A stretch of 64,000 nucleotides of DNA from Conchocele bisecta (Eukaryota > Mollusca > Bivalvia > Lucinida > Thyasiridae): NCBI GenBank assembly GCA_029237695.1, contig CM055269.1, positions 29,980,956 through 30,044,955 of the forward strand, in the 5' to 3' direction. The notes under the pieces are model-generated. The model was not told the origin of the DNA. It worked only from the letters and a program-made list of their open reading frames with translations, and ran no database searches. Of this stretch, positions 21,904 through 32,199 are shown one piece after another. The translations under genes were made by a program, and so were the position numbers. Numbering within the stretch: the stretch's first letter is position 1; each line of letters starts with the position of its first letter.

Positions 21904-22953
21904 ATGGCTGACTGACTACTGGGGCTGGTTGTACACCAGGACGAGCAGTATTGTATGGTCCCCTAGGACGGACAAGGGCGAAACACTTGAACCTGGGATG
22001 CCTAGCACACAATCCCGAGCAGACATGAGCATAAGAGCACACAGGCTTAGCACAACCTGTCTGCTTATTGTAAGGCCAACACGGGGCAGTGGGTGCCGAA
22101 TTAGTGGCTGCAGGTGGGGCTGTCACTCCTTTCAAAGTGACAGCTCTCAACCACAGCTCCTGGTGCAATGCACCCCAAGGGAGAGGCTGGAACTGGCGGT
22201 GTTCCCTGAAAGATCTGTCATAAAAAGTGAAAGCCTGATGGCCATATGCTTTCGCCAAGTCCTGGACGACTGTGATGTAGGACAGTAAGCCGGACACAGA
22301 ATCAGGGTGACGCTTCGTATATATATCCATGAAGATATAGAAAGCCCGAAGCCACATCTCCAGCGACAAATATCTTGCCTTGGGCTTCGATGTCACCCTG
22401 ACTACCGCGTCCGACTCATCCTCCTGTACACTGAATCTTCATGTTGTCTGATCCAGCACCTGGCAAAAGCAGTGCCAAGTCAACAAACTTATCCTCCCAT
22501 ATTTGAATTTTAAGCTTGTCCGAAACATGGAAGGACAAGCCAAGATTGTACCCATGTATATTTGTAAGTGGGAGTGAGGGGTGGTACAAGTACCCTGACT
22601 ATGCCATTGTGTGATTGTCCACCAACATATGGGGCACGTTCAACAGTGCCAGATCTTCACCTGCAAACTGCTGCAGTGACACACCAGCAGACGACACCGT
22701 TGGTGGGGCAGGCTCGGGCCCATTGCTGGTGGAGGCACCACTCTCAAGTACTGCAAACGTCATCTGGCTGACCGGGAGTGTGGGACGCCGATACTGTTTT
22801 TAATTGGCTGCAAAACGTTCCATCTGGCCGCTCTGCTTGTGGAAACAGCCCACTATCCCTCATTTTTTCGAACAACTTTTCCACAATTCTGTTTTCGTTG
22901 ACGTCGCTACTGCCACTGGGCCTCGTCCGTCTCGACCGCCTCGACCGCAGCAC
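21773..22953 (-). pseudogene. gag of Ngaro-like element 2
   Basis: The C-terminal part (22396-21773) reads YLSLEMWLRAFYIF, LPWGALHQELWLRA and a Cys/His knot around CWPYNKQTGCAKPVCSYAHV, CARHPRFKC. It is the same architecture as the element 1 gag. An N-terminal piece (22953-22744) reads DVNENRIVEKLFEKM and opens with GTG. Between them the frame is broken. The gag overlaps the start of the RT frame. Confidence 0.7.
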
Positions 22954-23164
22954 CGGCTCCTGGAGATGCCTCCTGGTCTTCGCCCGGGCCTTACGGCATG
23001 GCTCTGCGAATGGGATTAGTGAATCTAAAACATTAGCTTATAACGTGTACATGCTGAGTATGAAAAACATCACTGCAGGTTCCACTTACCACTTTCAAGC
23101 CGCTATTATGCTTAAAATGTGTACACAACACAGTGATTTAATTATGAAATCTGATAATATGAGA

Positions 23165-24110
23165 TAATCTTGCTTGCCTATGACACAACAGCAACTGGAT
23201 TCACATCGGCCCAGCTAATTGGATGTATTCGTGCAGTCTGATCCGGCCCCACACTGTTAGTGAATGTCAATGAAGTTACATAATGACACCAGCAGGTGAC
23301 TAGATTCCAAACATAAGTGTGCAGTGTGCAACAAAGGCCAACAGGCGCTGTACAATAGTCACTAACTCAGCAACACTTACCACTAATTAGTTATCAAGTG
23401 CACACAGAGTGGACCTAACTCATATAAAATTCTACTTAATTATTAAAAATTGTTTAATGTTACATTTTTTGCGTGCAACAACAGCACAACTGATTATGAG
23501 TACACACACCAGTGATCTCAATCATATGTTTGATAAAACTAACAAATTCAAATTTGTATAGAGTGCAACAACAGACAGCAACCTTATGAAGTACACACAC
23601 CAGTGACTCATGTATATATATGTCTATAAATTATTCATAACATTAAAACCAATTGTAATATAACATCTTCATACAGCTTGCAACAACAGCAAGACTGATG
23701 GTGTACACACTCCCATTGATTCCTAATATAGGTGTTATAATTATTAATTTCAAATTTAACAAAAAAGGTTGCAAACAAAAAACAGCACAACTTGCTCATT
23801 GAGGACACACCCAGTGACTCAAATTTCATAAAAATATTAAAGTAACTTACGAAAAGTGCACCACTGCCTAGCATGATCATGGTGAAATTTGTAATGTTTT
23901 ATAACTATCAATAATTTGTAAATTACCACATTAATGGCATTTATAACATGTATAATCATTTCAATTTAAACAATTAGTATGCACCTGTTACCGCAGGTGT
24001 ATATTATAGTCAATAGACAGATAGGCTATAACACTAACTTCTACACAGAGTGCACTACACGACAGCACTAACACGGTACACACACATACCATGCACCTGC
24101 TGCAACGAGT
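23165..24110. repeat. degenerate tandem-repeat block upstream of element 2 gag
   Basis: GCAACAACAGCA-like motifs followed by GTACACACACCAGTGA-like motifs recur roughly every 90-150 bp (near 23,183, 23,330, 23,476, 23,566, 23,680, 23,770 and 24,050). It lies between the SGNH remnant and gag, as does the unrelated block in element 1. It may be a promoter / split-direct-repeat region. Confidence 0.6.
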
Positions 24111-24439
24111 GATATTTATATAAGAAAAATGCTATATTTAATTAATTCAGACAAACATGCATCTTTCTTACGAGGACCGTGAGGCTGTGAAATTAAACCG
24201 GGGAGTGAGAGTGTGCAAAAGAATGGTCACAAAATAGCAGTCAGACTAGTCCATTTACGGAGACGGTCTATCAGGATCTACACATTTTGCCAAAATAAAA
24301 CCACTATACAGGTCTGTGGGGTTTAAACGGGTTAATTGGAAAAATGGAAATTGTGGAATACTATGAATGTAACCACCTGTTTATTATGGAGAGAACATAT
24401 ATCATGTCTACCAATGTGAACAGACGCTACGACGAAGTC

Positions 24440-25008
24440 CGGACATTCTCAGATATTTTGGAAATCCGACCTCCATCGACAGTGGACCCCATCTTGGACA
24501 AAACACATTGGAACTGGAATTCCACAATCTGTACAAGGTTGTCGCCAACAATACACTGCAGAATCCGGGTTCTGCTTGACGAGTTCCTCCAGATGTATGT
24601 TTGCCTCCAAAACATGGGCATTGAACTCATCATATGGGATGGCCTCTCGTCTAAACACCTGGCCACAGTCCTAACTTTCTCCACCTCAAGTACATTTCGG
24701 AGGTATTTAGCATGGCTAAACAAGTGACGAGCAAACAGTTCAGGGGGGAGTACGCAGGATCACATTAATAATCATTAGTGCCTAATGTCCAGGACAACAA
24801 TCATCCACCCATGCAAAACATAGTCCTTCTTATGTAACCTGGAGAATTTATCATTCCGTAACAGCAGCCCACCATAACCGACAACGTCCACATCAAATTT
24901 AAATTTAGTAGTGTCTAACCCAAGATTGTAGTTGTCTGCATGGCTGGTCAAAGAACGACGATTTCAGTTTCTTTGGGAAGCTGTGCCAAAAACCCACACA
25001 CTCTTTGA
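24440..25008 (-). pseudogene. SGNH hydrolase remnant of element 2
   Basis: Reading the minus strand across several shifts gives VWVFGHSFPKKL (block I, if one missing base is allowed), VDVVGYGGLLL (block II Gly), WMIVVLDIRH (position of block III, GTND-like but decayed), then LFARHLFSHAKYLRNVL, VFRREAIPYDEFNAHVLEAN and FVQDGVHCRW (block V Asp-x-x-His). At least four stops or frameshifts are present. It lies 5' of gag, beyond the tandem block, as in element 1. The full SGNH order is clear only when frames are combined. Confidence 0.6.
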
Positions 25009-25070
25009 GCGGCTCCGGCCATATTTACAGGTGATCAACATCAGGCCAAAACCACAAGAGGTCAACAACA

Positions 25071-25219
25071 TGACACAATAAACACGCCAACACACGGAAA
25101 CTAATGACGCAAACTCACACACAATACAGTGTCAACACAATCATGACACAATAAACACGCCAAACACACGGAAACTAATGACGCAAACTCAACACACAAT
25201 ACAGTGTCAACACAATCAA
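25071..25219 (+). repeat. two-copy tandem repeat, unit about 74 bp
   Basis: GACACAATAAACACGCC, GGAAACTAATGACGCAAACT and ATACAGTGTCAACACAATCA occur twice in succession with only 1-base differences. Confidence 0.85.
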
Positions 25220-25310
25220 TAGTTTACCAATTGTATGGCTATAATTATAGTGTTCAAATAAACACACAAAACAAATGTAAATAACCAAATTACTTAAATT
25301 TTTTTATTTT

Positions 25311-25780
25311 ATAAGAATCTCTCCTGAACAAAGGCAGCTAATTTATGCTATCACGTGACCATAATTCAGGGGAGATAACTTTTGTTGACCAGCTGTTTGA
25401 TGCTTGCGTTATTTCGGCCGCACCTACTCTAAGGCCTTGCACGCCGTTACGCAGATGTGAACCCAAAACATATTATCTGCAATAATATTCCTGTTTGTGC
25501 ATTCATTAGGTAATAAAGCTGACATCAAATTACCTTGTCCTCAATACCCTGAAAAATTGGCATGGATAATATTAATGCAGAGTAGTACACTACGATGTGG
25601 TATTACTTTTATTCATCATGAACATAAATGTAGTAACATGTAAATATATATTGCAGCTGTATAAATGATAAATGATTCAATAGGCCAATTAGGAGAATTT
25701 TTTAGTAAATAGTTTTTGCTACAAAATAGTAAATTTGTTCTGTAAGACGCGACGATGGATTATTTCAAAGTCTGCGCTTC
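25311..25780 (+). repeat. mosaic of three segments found elsewhere in contig A
   Basis: 25,311-25,493 matches 17,850-18,035. 25,493-25,730 matches 11,585-11,815. 25,732-25,775 matches 10,911-10,960. All are in direct orientation, but in the reverse order along the contig. Either a composite repeat or an assembly chimera near the contig end. Confidence 0.75.
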
Positions 25781-26425
25781 AAAGTAATTTGACCTTGACA
25801 TTGGGCACAGGGACCACACGGGAGGGGGGTAGAATGAAAATATAGATGATGATAAACACCCATGTGAAGTTTCAAGGTAATGGGCAAAGCAGTTGCAGAG
25901 ATATAGTATAACGAAAAACTTTAACCAAAAAACTTAACCAAAACCTTTAACCAAAAAACTTAACCAAAAAACTTAACCGAAAACTTTAACCAAAAAACTT
26001 AACCAAAAACTTCAAAGTAATTTCACCTTGACAAACTTTAACCAAAAAACTGTACCAAAAAACTGTACCGTGTGTCCGGTTAAAGTTTTTGGTTAAGTTG
26101 TTTTGTTAAGTTTTTTGGTTAAAGTTTTTCGTTATACTATATCTCTGCAACTGCTTTGCCCATTACCTTGAAACTTCACATGGGTGTTTATCATCATCTA
26201 TATTTTCATTCTACCCCACTCCCGTGCAGCCCCTTGCCCAATGTCAAGGTCAAATTACTTTGAAGTTTTTGGTTAAGTTTTTTGGTTAAAGTTTTTGGTT
26301 ATTAGTTGTTTGGTTTTAGTTTTTTTGGTTAAAGTTTTTGGTTAAGTTTTTTGGTTAAGTTTTTTGGTCAAGCTTTTTGGTTAAGTTTTTTGGTTAAGCT
26401 TTTTAGTTAAAGTTTTTCGTTATAC
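25780..26425. repeat. long inverted repeat with AAACTTAACC minisatellite
   Basis: The arms 25,780-25,926 and 26,117-26,262 are near-perfect reverse complements (TTTGACCTTGACATTGGGCA block, GATGATGATAAACACCCATG, GATATAGTATAACG). The loop and the right flank are made of AACCAAAAAACTT-type units (plus strand in the loop) and of their complement GGTTAAGTTTTTT to 26,425. No coding content. It lies just before a gypsy fragment and the assembly gap. Confidence 0.85.
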
Positions 26426-26431
26426 TATATG

Positions 26432-26799
26432 TTATGTCATTGTTATCACGTCTGCATGGCAAACTACAAAATCCGATGCTTTGAAGTATGCCACCATTGT
26501 AAGCGAAGAGTGGACCTGGTGGTTTCTGTAAAACATGTTTGATGCCTAATTTATGGTATATGCGTTCAGGCAAAATGTTTACTTGTGAACCTGTGTCAAT
26601 TTTGAATGTGACATTAGATAATTTAGGGCCTACCTCGAGATCCACGTATGCTTGACCATTTCTTACTGATTTCGTATCAACACTATCAACAAAGAAATCT
26701 GATATTCCATCTTCAGAATCACTATTTGGTGCACAATTGACAACATTGACGGATTTCATAGATTTATCATGCTTCTTTTTACGGCACATAGAAGCAAAA
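26432..26799 (-). pseudogene. Ty3/gypsy gag zinc-knuckle end and protease fragment (contig A copy)
   Basis: Reads FASMCRKKKHDKS at the gap edge, then the acidic linker DSEDGISDFFVDSVDTKS and the retropepsin FKIDTGSQVNILPERIY with the DTGS active site, followed by LGIKHVLQKP and AYNGG. This copy is in frame through the protease, whereas the homologous copies at 37,4xx and 63,3xx carry a shift after ILPERIY. The right end is cut by the 500-N gap inside the zinc-knuckle sequence. Confidence 0.8.
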
Positions 26800-27299
26800 N
26801 NNNNNNNNNNNNNNNNNNNNNNNNNNNNNNNNNNNNNNNNNNNNNNNNNNNNNNNNNNNNNNNNNNNNNNNNNNNNNNNNNNNNNNNNNNNNNNNNNNNN
26901 NNNNNNNNNNNNNNNNNNNNNNNNNNNNNNNNNNNNNNNNNNNNNNNNNNNNNNNNNNNNNNNNNNNNNNNNNNNNNNNNNNNNNNNNNNNNNNNNNNNN
27001 NNNNNNNNNNNNNNNNNNNNNNNNNNNNNNNNNNNNNNNNNNNNNNNNNNNNNNNNNNNNNNNNNNNNNNNNNNNNNNNNNNNNNNNNNNNNNNNNNNNN
27101 NNNNNNNNNNNNNNNNNNNNNNNNNNNNNNNNNNNNNNNNNNNNNNNNNNNNNNNNNNNNNNNNNNNNNNNNNNNNNNNNNNNNNNNNNNNNNNNNNNNN
27201 NNNNNNNNNNNNNNNNNNNNNNNNNNNNNNNNNNNNNNNNNNNNNNNNNNNNNNNNNNNNNNNNNNNNNNNNNNNNNNNNNNNNNNNNNNNNNNNNNNN
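26800..27299. other. assembly gap of 500 N
   Basis: Fixed-length run of N, probably a scaffold join. Frames spanning it are artefacts. Confidence 0.99.
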
Positions 27300-27371
27300 A
27301 CAAACGCACACACACACACACACATACTACATACATACATACATACATACATACATACATACATACTACAT
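27300..27371 (+). repeat. CA / CATA microsatellite at contig edge
   Basis: (CA)n followed by (CATA)n starting directly after the gap. A simple repeat probably ended the contig. Confidence 0.95.
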
Positions 27372-27954
27372 GTATGTACTATTCATAGATCCACTGCAAG
27401 CACTGGCTATGGCTGCATAATGGAGGCATTTTTGGAAAATCAACAGTGCATAAATGCTATACCTAATATCATGCTTTGTACAGGAATACATGCACATTTC
27501 CTAAAACAAATTATGATAACTTGCTAATCTTGTCAGCTGTGTAGTTACTCACAAAATCAATGTCATCTGATATTCAAAATAAATACAGTAGTTTCCACAC
27601 AATTTCCTTATTATATATGTAATAGTTACATCATAAAAATGCAAGTGTATATTAAACGAGGGCTTCGCCAGAGTTTAGTGAAGATGTGCGCGCATTTTTA
27701 TGATCTAACTGTTTTGTATCATTGACCACTAATTGTCACGTGTGTACACATTTACCAAATATGGTATACTGGCGCATGCGCAATTCAATGTGGGCGTGGA
27801 TCACAGAAAATGACATGAGCCATTGTTGATTGACACGGTCCAATTAGAATTCTAGTTTCAAATGCCACACGCGTAAACATGCACCATGCTCGTGTTACGT
27901 GTCTAGACATGTCTGTATTTGTTCCTGTATACATTTGAATTCACGTCCCTTGCA
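27372..27954. other. non-coding spacer
   Basis: No gene or repeat recognised. Confidence 0.3.
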
Positions 27955-27957
27955 GTC

Positions 27958-28142
27958 AGAGCTCCAGTTAAGGCGCGTAATTTAGGGGGAATTTTGTTAC
28001 TTCTTCACAAAAAGTGTCAAGTCTGGGAGTGCTTTAGAATCGTCTTATTGAGACGATTCTAAAGCACTCACAACTTGGCATTTTCGGTGAAAAAAATAAG
28101 CTGAAAATTAAGTCAAATTACCCACCTTAACTGGAGCTCTGC
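27958..28142. mobile_element. MITE with AGAGCTCCAGTTAAGG terminal inverted repeats and central hairpin
   Basis: Starts AGAGCTCCAGTTAAGGCGCG and ends CCACCTTAACTGGAGCTCTG. A central perfect fold-back, GAGTGCTTTAGAATCGTCT / AGACGATTCTAAAGCACTC, lies near 28,035-28,075. A related copy is at 31,468-31,614. About 185 bp and non-coding, so non-autonomous. Confidence 0.8.
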
Positions 28143-28326
28143 CATGAAGCTTGTTTCTGAAGTTATACTATTAAAAGTACATTGGTTTAATTGAATAAAG
28201 TTTCTAAAATCTTCCTCGCTTTGAGTCAATGCTATCAGGTGGGGGCATCCCACATTCAGAGGAGGGTTCAAATGAGTGATCATAGCATGTATGTACCTTC
28301 ATTGAGAGGTACAGCCGTGCAATAAT

Positions 28327-28370
28327 TGCCGTGCAATAACTGAATCAGACGAGGAAGTTATTGCACGGCA
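28327..28370. repeat. 15-bp perfect hairpin (TGCCGTGCAATAACT)
   Basis: Arms 28327-28341 and 28356-28370, loop 14 nt. GCCGTGCAATAA also occurs partially just upstream. Probably a small MITE core. Confidence 0.75.
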
Positions 28371-28640
28371 TCTCATTAAATTAGGCCCCGCCTACTAAAC
28401 TTAAACTTGGTAATGGAAATTACAGCATTGTGTTTATAATGCTAAAGGCCTTGTGGCTATGATACAAATATAACAATAAACTTGTTTCATCATCAAAGCT
28501 CTGTACATGCATATTGTATAATCTGATTCATGAATGCTCCATTTTCTGAACAAAGGAGTTTTTCCTCTAATGACCTCAATATAACACGAAACAGAAACCC
28601 CAGGATGCCCATAAGTTACATACTGTACTAAGCTTGATCA

Positions 28641-29939
28641 CTACTTCTCCACACCATGCAACAACGGAAGCAGGACGACGCCCCTCGAGTATGGAAGACA
28701 CACAGCCTTTCGTTGAAGTTCATCCACTTCCAGCAGTCTCCTTGTACGGCGGCATGAATGTTTAGCATACACAATGTTTATCAGTTTCGACTGGCATGGT
28801 TCAGTGAAGAAATTGTCAGCATCATTTTGGCGAATGATATCGCATACTAGTTTTCCATCTTCTCGCTTTTCTTTGACAAATGCAAAATCCTCATTTGCAA
28901 GAAGAAAGCAGCAGTTCCGTTTTTTTACTGAAATACATGTCACTGATGACTTCAGGGCAGTTTTTCGGACTCGTGCTAATTCAGCTTCAGTCATTCGCTT
29001 TAAGACCTGAGCAACAGGGTTTTTTGCATTTCGCACAAGATGCTTAATTGTCTGCAAATGATTTTCATAAGGGAATGCTGAAATGTCATTCAATGAACAA
29101 GCAAAATGATGAACATCATGTGCCAAATGAATGAGATTGTGAACATTGTAAACAACAAATTGTTCACTGTAAATTTCTTTGCTTCCATTCACAAAATATT
29201 TCAGTAGTTGATGGGCATAATCCAGATAGAATGTTCGCTTACGATCATTTGAATCTAGCAAAATCGAAATGGCTACAGTTAATGTAAGAAAATGATTATA
29301 CACTCTTTTGTTTACAACTTTCCTGAGCACAATTGGACCTGTATATAACAGAAACTGTCTAAATTCAGTGGCTTTCCATCTATCCAATTCAGTTAGAAAC
29401 CGAGGCTGTCTTGCAAACTCAGACGGTAATTTTCCAGAAAATGACACAAGATTATCAGATATTTCACTAATCTGTCTGTAGGATAATTTACACTCAACAG
29501 GACCTTGCTTGACAAAACACAAAATACGCTTAACTACACCCAGGCAAACCAAATGCATGTAATCAAGGCAAAATCCTTTGACACAATCAATGCCATATTC
29601 TAAAAATGGCGATACACCAGTCTGGTGATCAGTATAATTTCCAGCAGAAAATTCTTCATCTGTCCTTTCAGGAAAACTTTCACCCGAATGAAGAGTTATA
29701 CGATTTTTCTTCCATAACCCTTTAATTATGCACCGTTCACATGAAAAATAACCTGTATGACCTTTAATACATTTGACAAAAGCCCTGGCAGGGGCATCAC
29801 ACACAAAACCTTTAACATTCACTTGAAATATTTTATTTTCATGTGTCAGTCCATTGACTTTAAGCTGGTGGACTTCATTTAAAAAGTCGCCAAGGAAGTC
29901 TAAGTGAATTAGGTTTAGCCTTACCATAATAAATAACAA
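28641..29939 (-). pseudogene. CACTA/TNP2-like transposase, C-terminal part
   Basis: A 432-codon frame. It shows NVKGFVCDAPARAFVKCIKG, HTGYFSCERC (zinc-type), FCLDYMHLVCLGVVKRI (TNP2/Transposase_21 signature with the acidic residue), RWKATEFRQFLLYTGPIVL, YNVHNLIHLAHDV and SLNDISAFPYENHLQTIKHL. This set is typical of EnSpm/CACTA-like transposases of animals. The first codon is TTG and the coding sequence continues 5' in another frame (29875-30567); a single extra A at 29901 accounts for the break, because skipping it gives SLDFLGDFLNEV. CACTA-like terminal repeats were not found. The frame is otherwise clean, so the copy may be young or the indel an assembly error. Confidence 0.7.
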
Positions 29940-30567
29940 CTAGAAAGGGATTGAAGTTGTTGAAGCTACATAAAATTGGCCAAAATTGTGTCCCAGAAGA
30001 CTTGAATAAAGGTACACCATCTATGTTTATAAGAATATCAATATGGTTTTGTTTATCTACGTAATCAGATTCCTGCACCAAAATTTTTATTATGCCACTC
30101 TGTATGCCAATGTACGAATAAGTTCCACCACATTTATCTTCAACTTGGATATCTCTATGAGTCTGAAGTAGTGTTCTAGCATCTTTAGGTTGAGCATGTC
30201 CTTCACTTCTTAATATGCCTAAAAGGTCATTAATGCCTGATCTGGTACACTGATTCTTAGTCGCCCAATGGGCAATTTTTTCACTAAAATTTTGTGGTTC
30301 TTCTATTGTATCTGAATCACTGTCTGAATCCGAAGACTGTACTGCTTCTCTGAAGCCAAAGTCTGAATCTGAATCTGATTCATTGCCCGATGCTCTATCA
30401 CTGATGAATGCCGCTTCAGATTGTTCACTTTGATATATAGGCACGACAACTTCGTCTTCATCACTGGCACTATTTTCGCTGCTGCTACTTCCCAGTGCAA
30501 TGGCTGTTGCTTGGGCATGGCATCTTCTCCACCGCTGCCAATATGACATGACAGTCCACACTAAATA
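29875..30567 (-). pseudogene. CACTA/TNP2-like transposase, N-terminal part
   Basis: Begins after a TTTTTCAG acceptor (30568-30569 is AG). It reads MSYWQRWRRCHAQATAIALG, a long Ser/Asp/Glu-rich acidic stretch, then IAHWATKNQC and the DLLGILRSEGHAQPKDARTL block, GGTYSYIGI, DILINIDGVPLFKSSGTQFW and FLVVIYYGKAKPNSL. This order is the standard N-terminal half of the same transposase family, ending where the C-terminal frame starts. Upstream exons were not identified; sequence between 30,570 and 30,690 is not clearly coding. Confidence 0.65.
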
Positions 30568-30611
30568 CTGAAAAACAAGATGAGGGACAAGTACAGCAGT
30601 CTGCAAGAGTC

Positions 30612-30650
30612 GGCCGCAATAGCTTAGTGGTAGCGCGTTCAAGAGATCGA
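30612..30650 (+). other. tRNA-like 5' half (pol III A box), probably a truncated SINE head
   Basis: TAGCTTAGTGG at 30620-30630 fits the A-box consensus TRGYNNARNNG exactly and is followed by TAGCGCG as in tRNA D arms. There is no valid B box at the proper distance, so it is not a tRNA gene. Confidence 0.4.
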
Positions 30651-30817
30651 GGGGGACTTAAATAGTCGGTCACGACATGCAAGGTCATTGAGCCAGTGCC
30701 GTAGTTAAATACAACTCACAAGCAATTTATTTATCTGCAAGAGATAGTACCAGTTCCAGTGCACTGGTCAGAAATCATCTCACTGAAATTCCATATGTAT
30801 TTCCTGCCCCAGGGTGA

Positions 30818-31264
30818 AACTAGAACGACAGTCGCCCACGACCGCATTGTATCCCCCTTCCACCATGTCAGAAAAAAAATCAACAAAGGGGAATAACTCC
30901 AAAATTAGTGACCCGAGAGTTGTGGTTCTTGTGCGCGACACGTCGTTGACTCGTTATTTATGTATGGATGAAGTTTCGCTAAAATATTCCATACCGTTTC
31001 AGACTTATAGCCCGGACACGAAAGTGTAAAAAAAAAAGCAACAAAGGGGAATAACTCCAAAATTAGCGACGCGAGAGTTGTGGTTCTTGTGCGCGACACA
31101 TCGTTGACTCATTATCTATGCATGGATGAAGTTTCGTTACAATATTCCATACGGTTTCCGACTTGTAGCACAGACACGAAAGTGTCTGCGGCGGACGCGG
31201 CGGCGGCGTGACGACGTGACGACGTCAAATCCATAGTATCCCCGACTATCGTCTGGGGGATACA
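30818..31264 (+). mobile_element. GTATCCCC-hairpin MITE, copy 2 with internal tandem duplication
   Basis: Same blocks as 14,220-14,512: ACTAGAACGACAGTCGCCC, ATTGTATCCCCC, then AACAAAGGGGAATAACTCCA to CACGAAAGTGT twice (about 30,880-31,027 and 31,040-31,185), ending CGTCAAATCCATAGTATCCC and GGGGGATACAATT. The duplication is in direct orientation, about 155 bp. Confidence 0.75.
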
Positions 31265-31467
31265 ATTAACTCTCCCTACTGGTGACGACTGACTGACTAT
31301 GCTATGTTTAAACTTTAACGACCGCACTGTCTCCATGGGCTTGCACACCGTACGTATGTACATGTACTAGTCAGATATGCATCCCCAGTCACTAGATACA
31401 TGTATAACTTGTCTGGTAAATACTGATCAATGACGAGATAAGTCTTCTGTATTAGATAACTTAGTAC

Positions 31468-31614
31468 ACTGCTCCAGTTAAGGTGAGCAATTGACTTAAT
31501 TGTCAGTGTATTTTCTAATGAGACAATTCTAAAGCACTGCCAACTTGACATTTTTGGCGAAGAAATAACAAAATTCCCCCTCCCCTAAATTACGCACCTT
31601 AGCTGGAGCTCTGT
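31468..31614. mobile_element. second copy of the GCTCCAGTTAAGG MITE
   Basis: Starts TGCTCCAGTTAAGGTGAGCA and ends GCACCTTAGCTGGAGCTCTG. The interior GAGACAATTCTAAAGCACTG matches one side of the hairpin in the 27,958-28,142 copy; the other side is eroded. Confidence 0.75.
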
Positions 31615-31723
31615 TAGGATCCTTGCAGACAAGTTACAACCATGATATCCAGCTAACAACAGTTGTCAGAAGTAAACAAAGCGCTTGGTGGTGCTTGACC
31701 TTGAGATTAGCGGAGACCTGTAG

Positions 31724-32020
31724 CCTATTTCATCAACATTGCAAAGTATACTTTAGTAGCAAAGTATACTTTGAGGGAGAAATTTTCAATTTTATGATAA
31801 ATTTATTAATTTTTATTATACTGAATTTATTACATTATCACAGCCATTTTGGCTGTGATAATGTAATAAATTCAGTATAATAATTCTGCATACTTTTAAT
31901 CATGAAATATATGCATTTGTTAGTTCTATGTGAAATAATGCATTTCAGGAAAAATAAATGATTACTCCCTCAAAGTATACTTTGCTAGTAAAGTATACTT
32001 TGCAATGTTGATGAAATAGG
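31724..32020. mobile_element. 297-bp MITE with 56-bp TIRs and nested perfect hairpin
   Basis: TIRs 31724-31779 and 31965-32020 are near-perfect inverted copies starting CCTATTTCATCAACATTG and containing two AAAGTATACTTT palindromes each. Inside lies a separate perfect palindrome 31815-31881 (32-bp arms, 3-nt loop). No coding potential. Confidence 0.9.
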
Positions 32021-32199
32021 CCCCAGAGACTCGTGGCATTGTCACAGCATGATAGATCAAGGCAGGTAAGAAATATAAGAAAGCGGCATGAAATGAAACA
32101 TTAAGTTTATAAATGCACTAAGCGTTTGACTTTGAGATATGATTTGCGGGGTGGGGGGTGGGGGAGGGATTCGGCGCAGCATGATAAAGAATCATTAGA

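Noticed and set aside
26403..27527. Frames of 190-300 codons spanning 26,800-27,299 and 50,717-51,329
   Set aside because: They read through runs of N. Only the gypsy protease part on the contig A side is real.
30612..30650. tRNA gene
   Set aside because: Good A box but no B box, and no acceptor-stem pairing.
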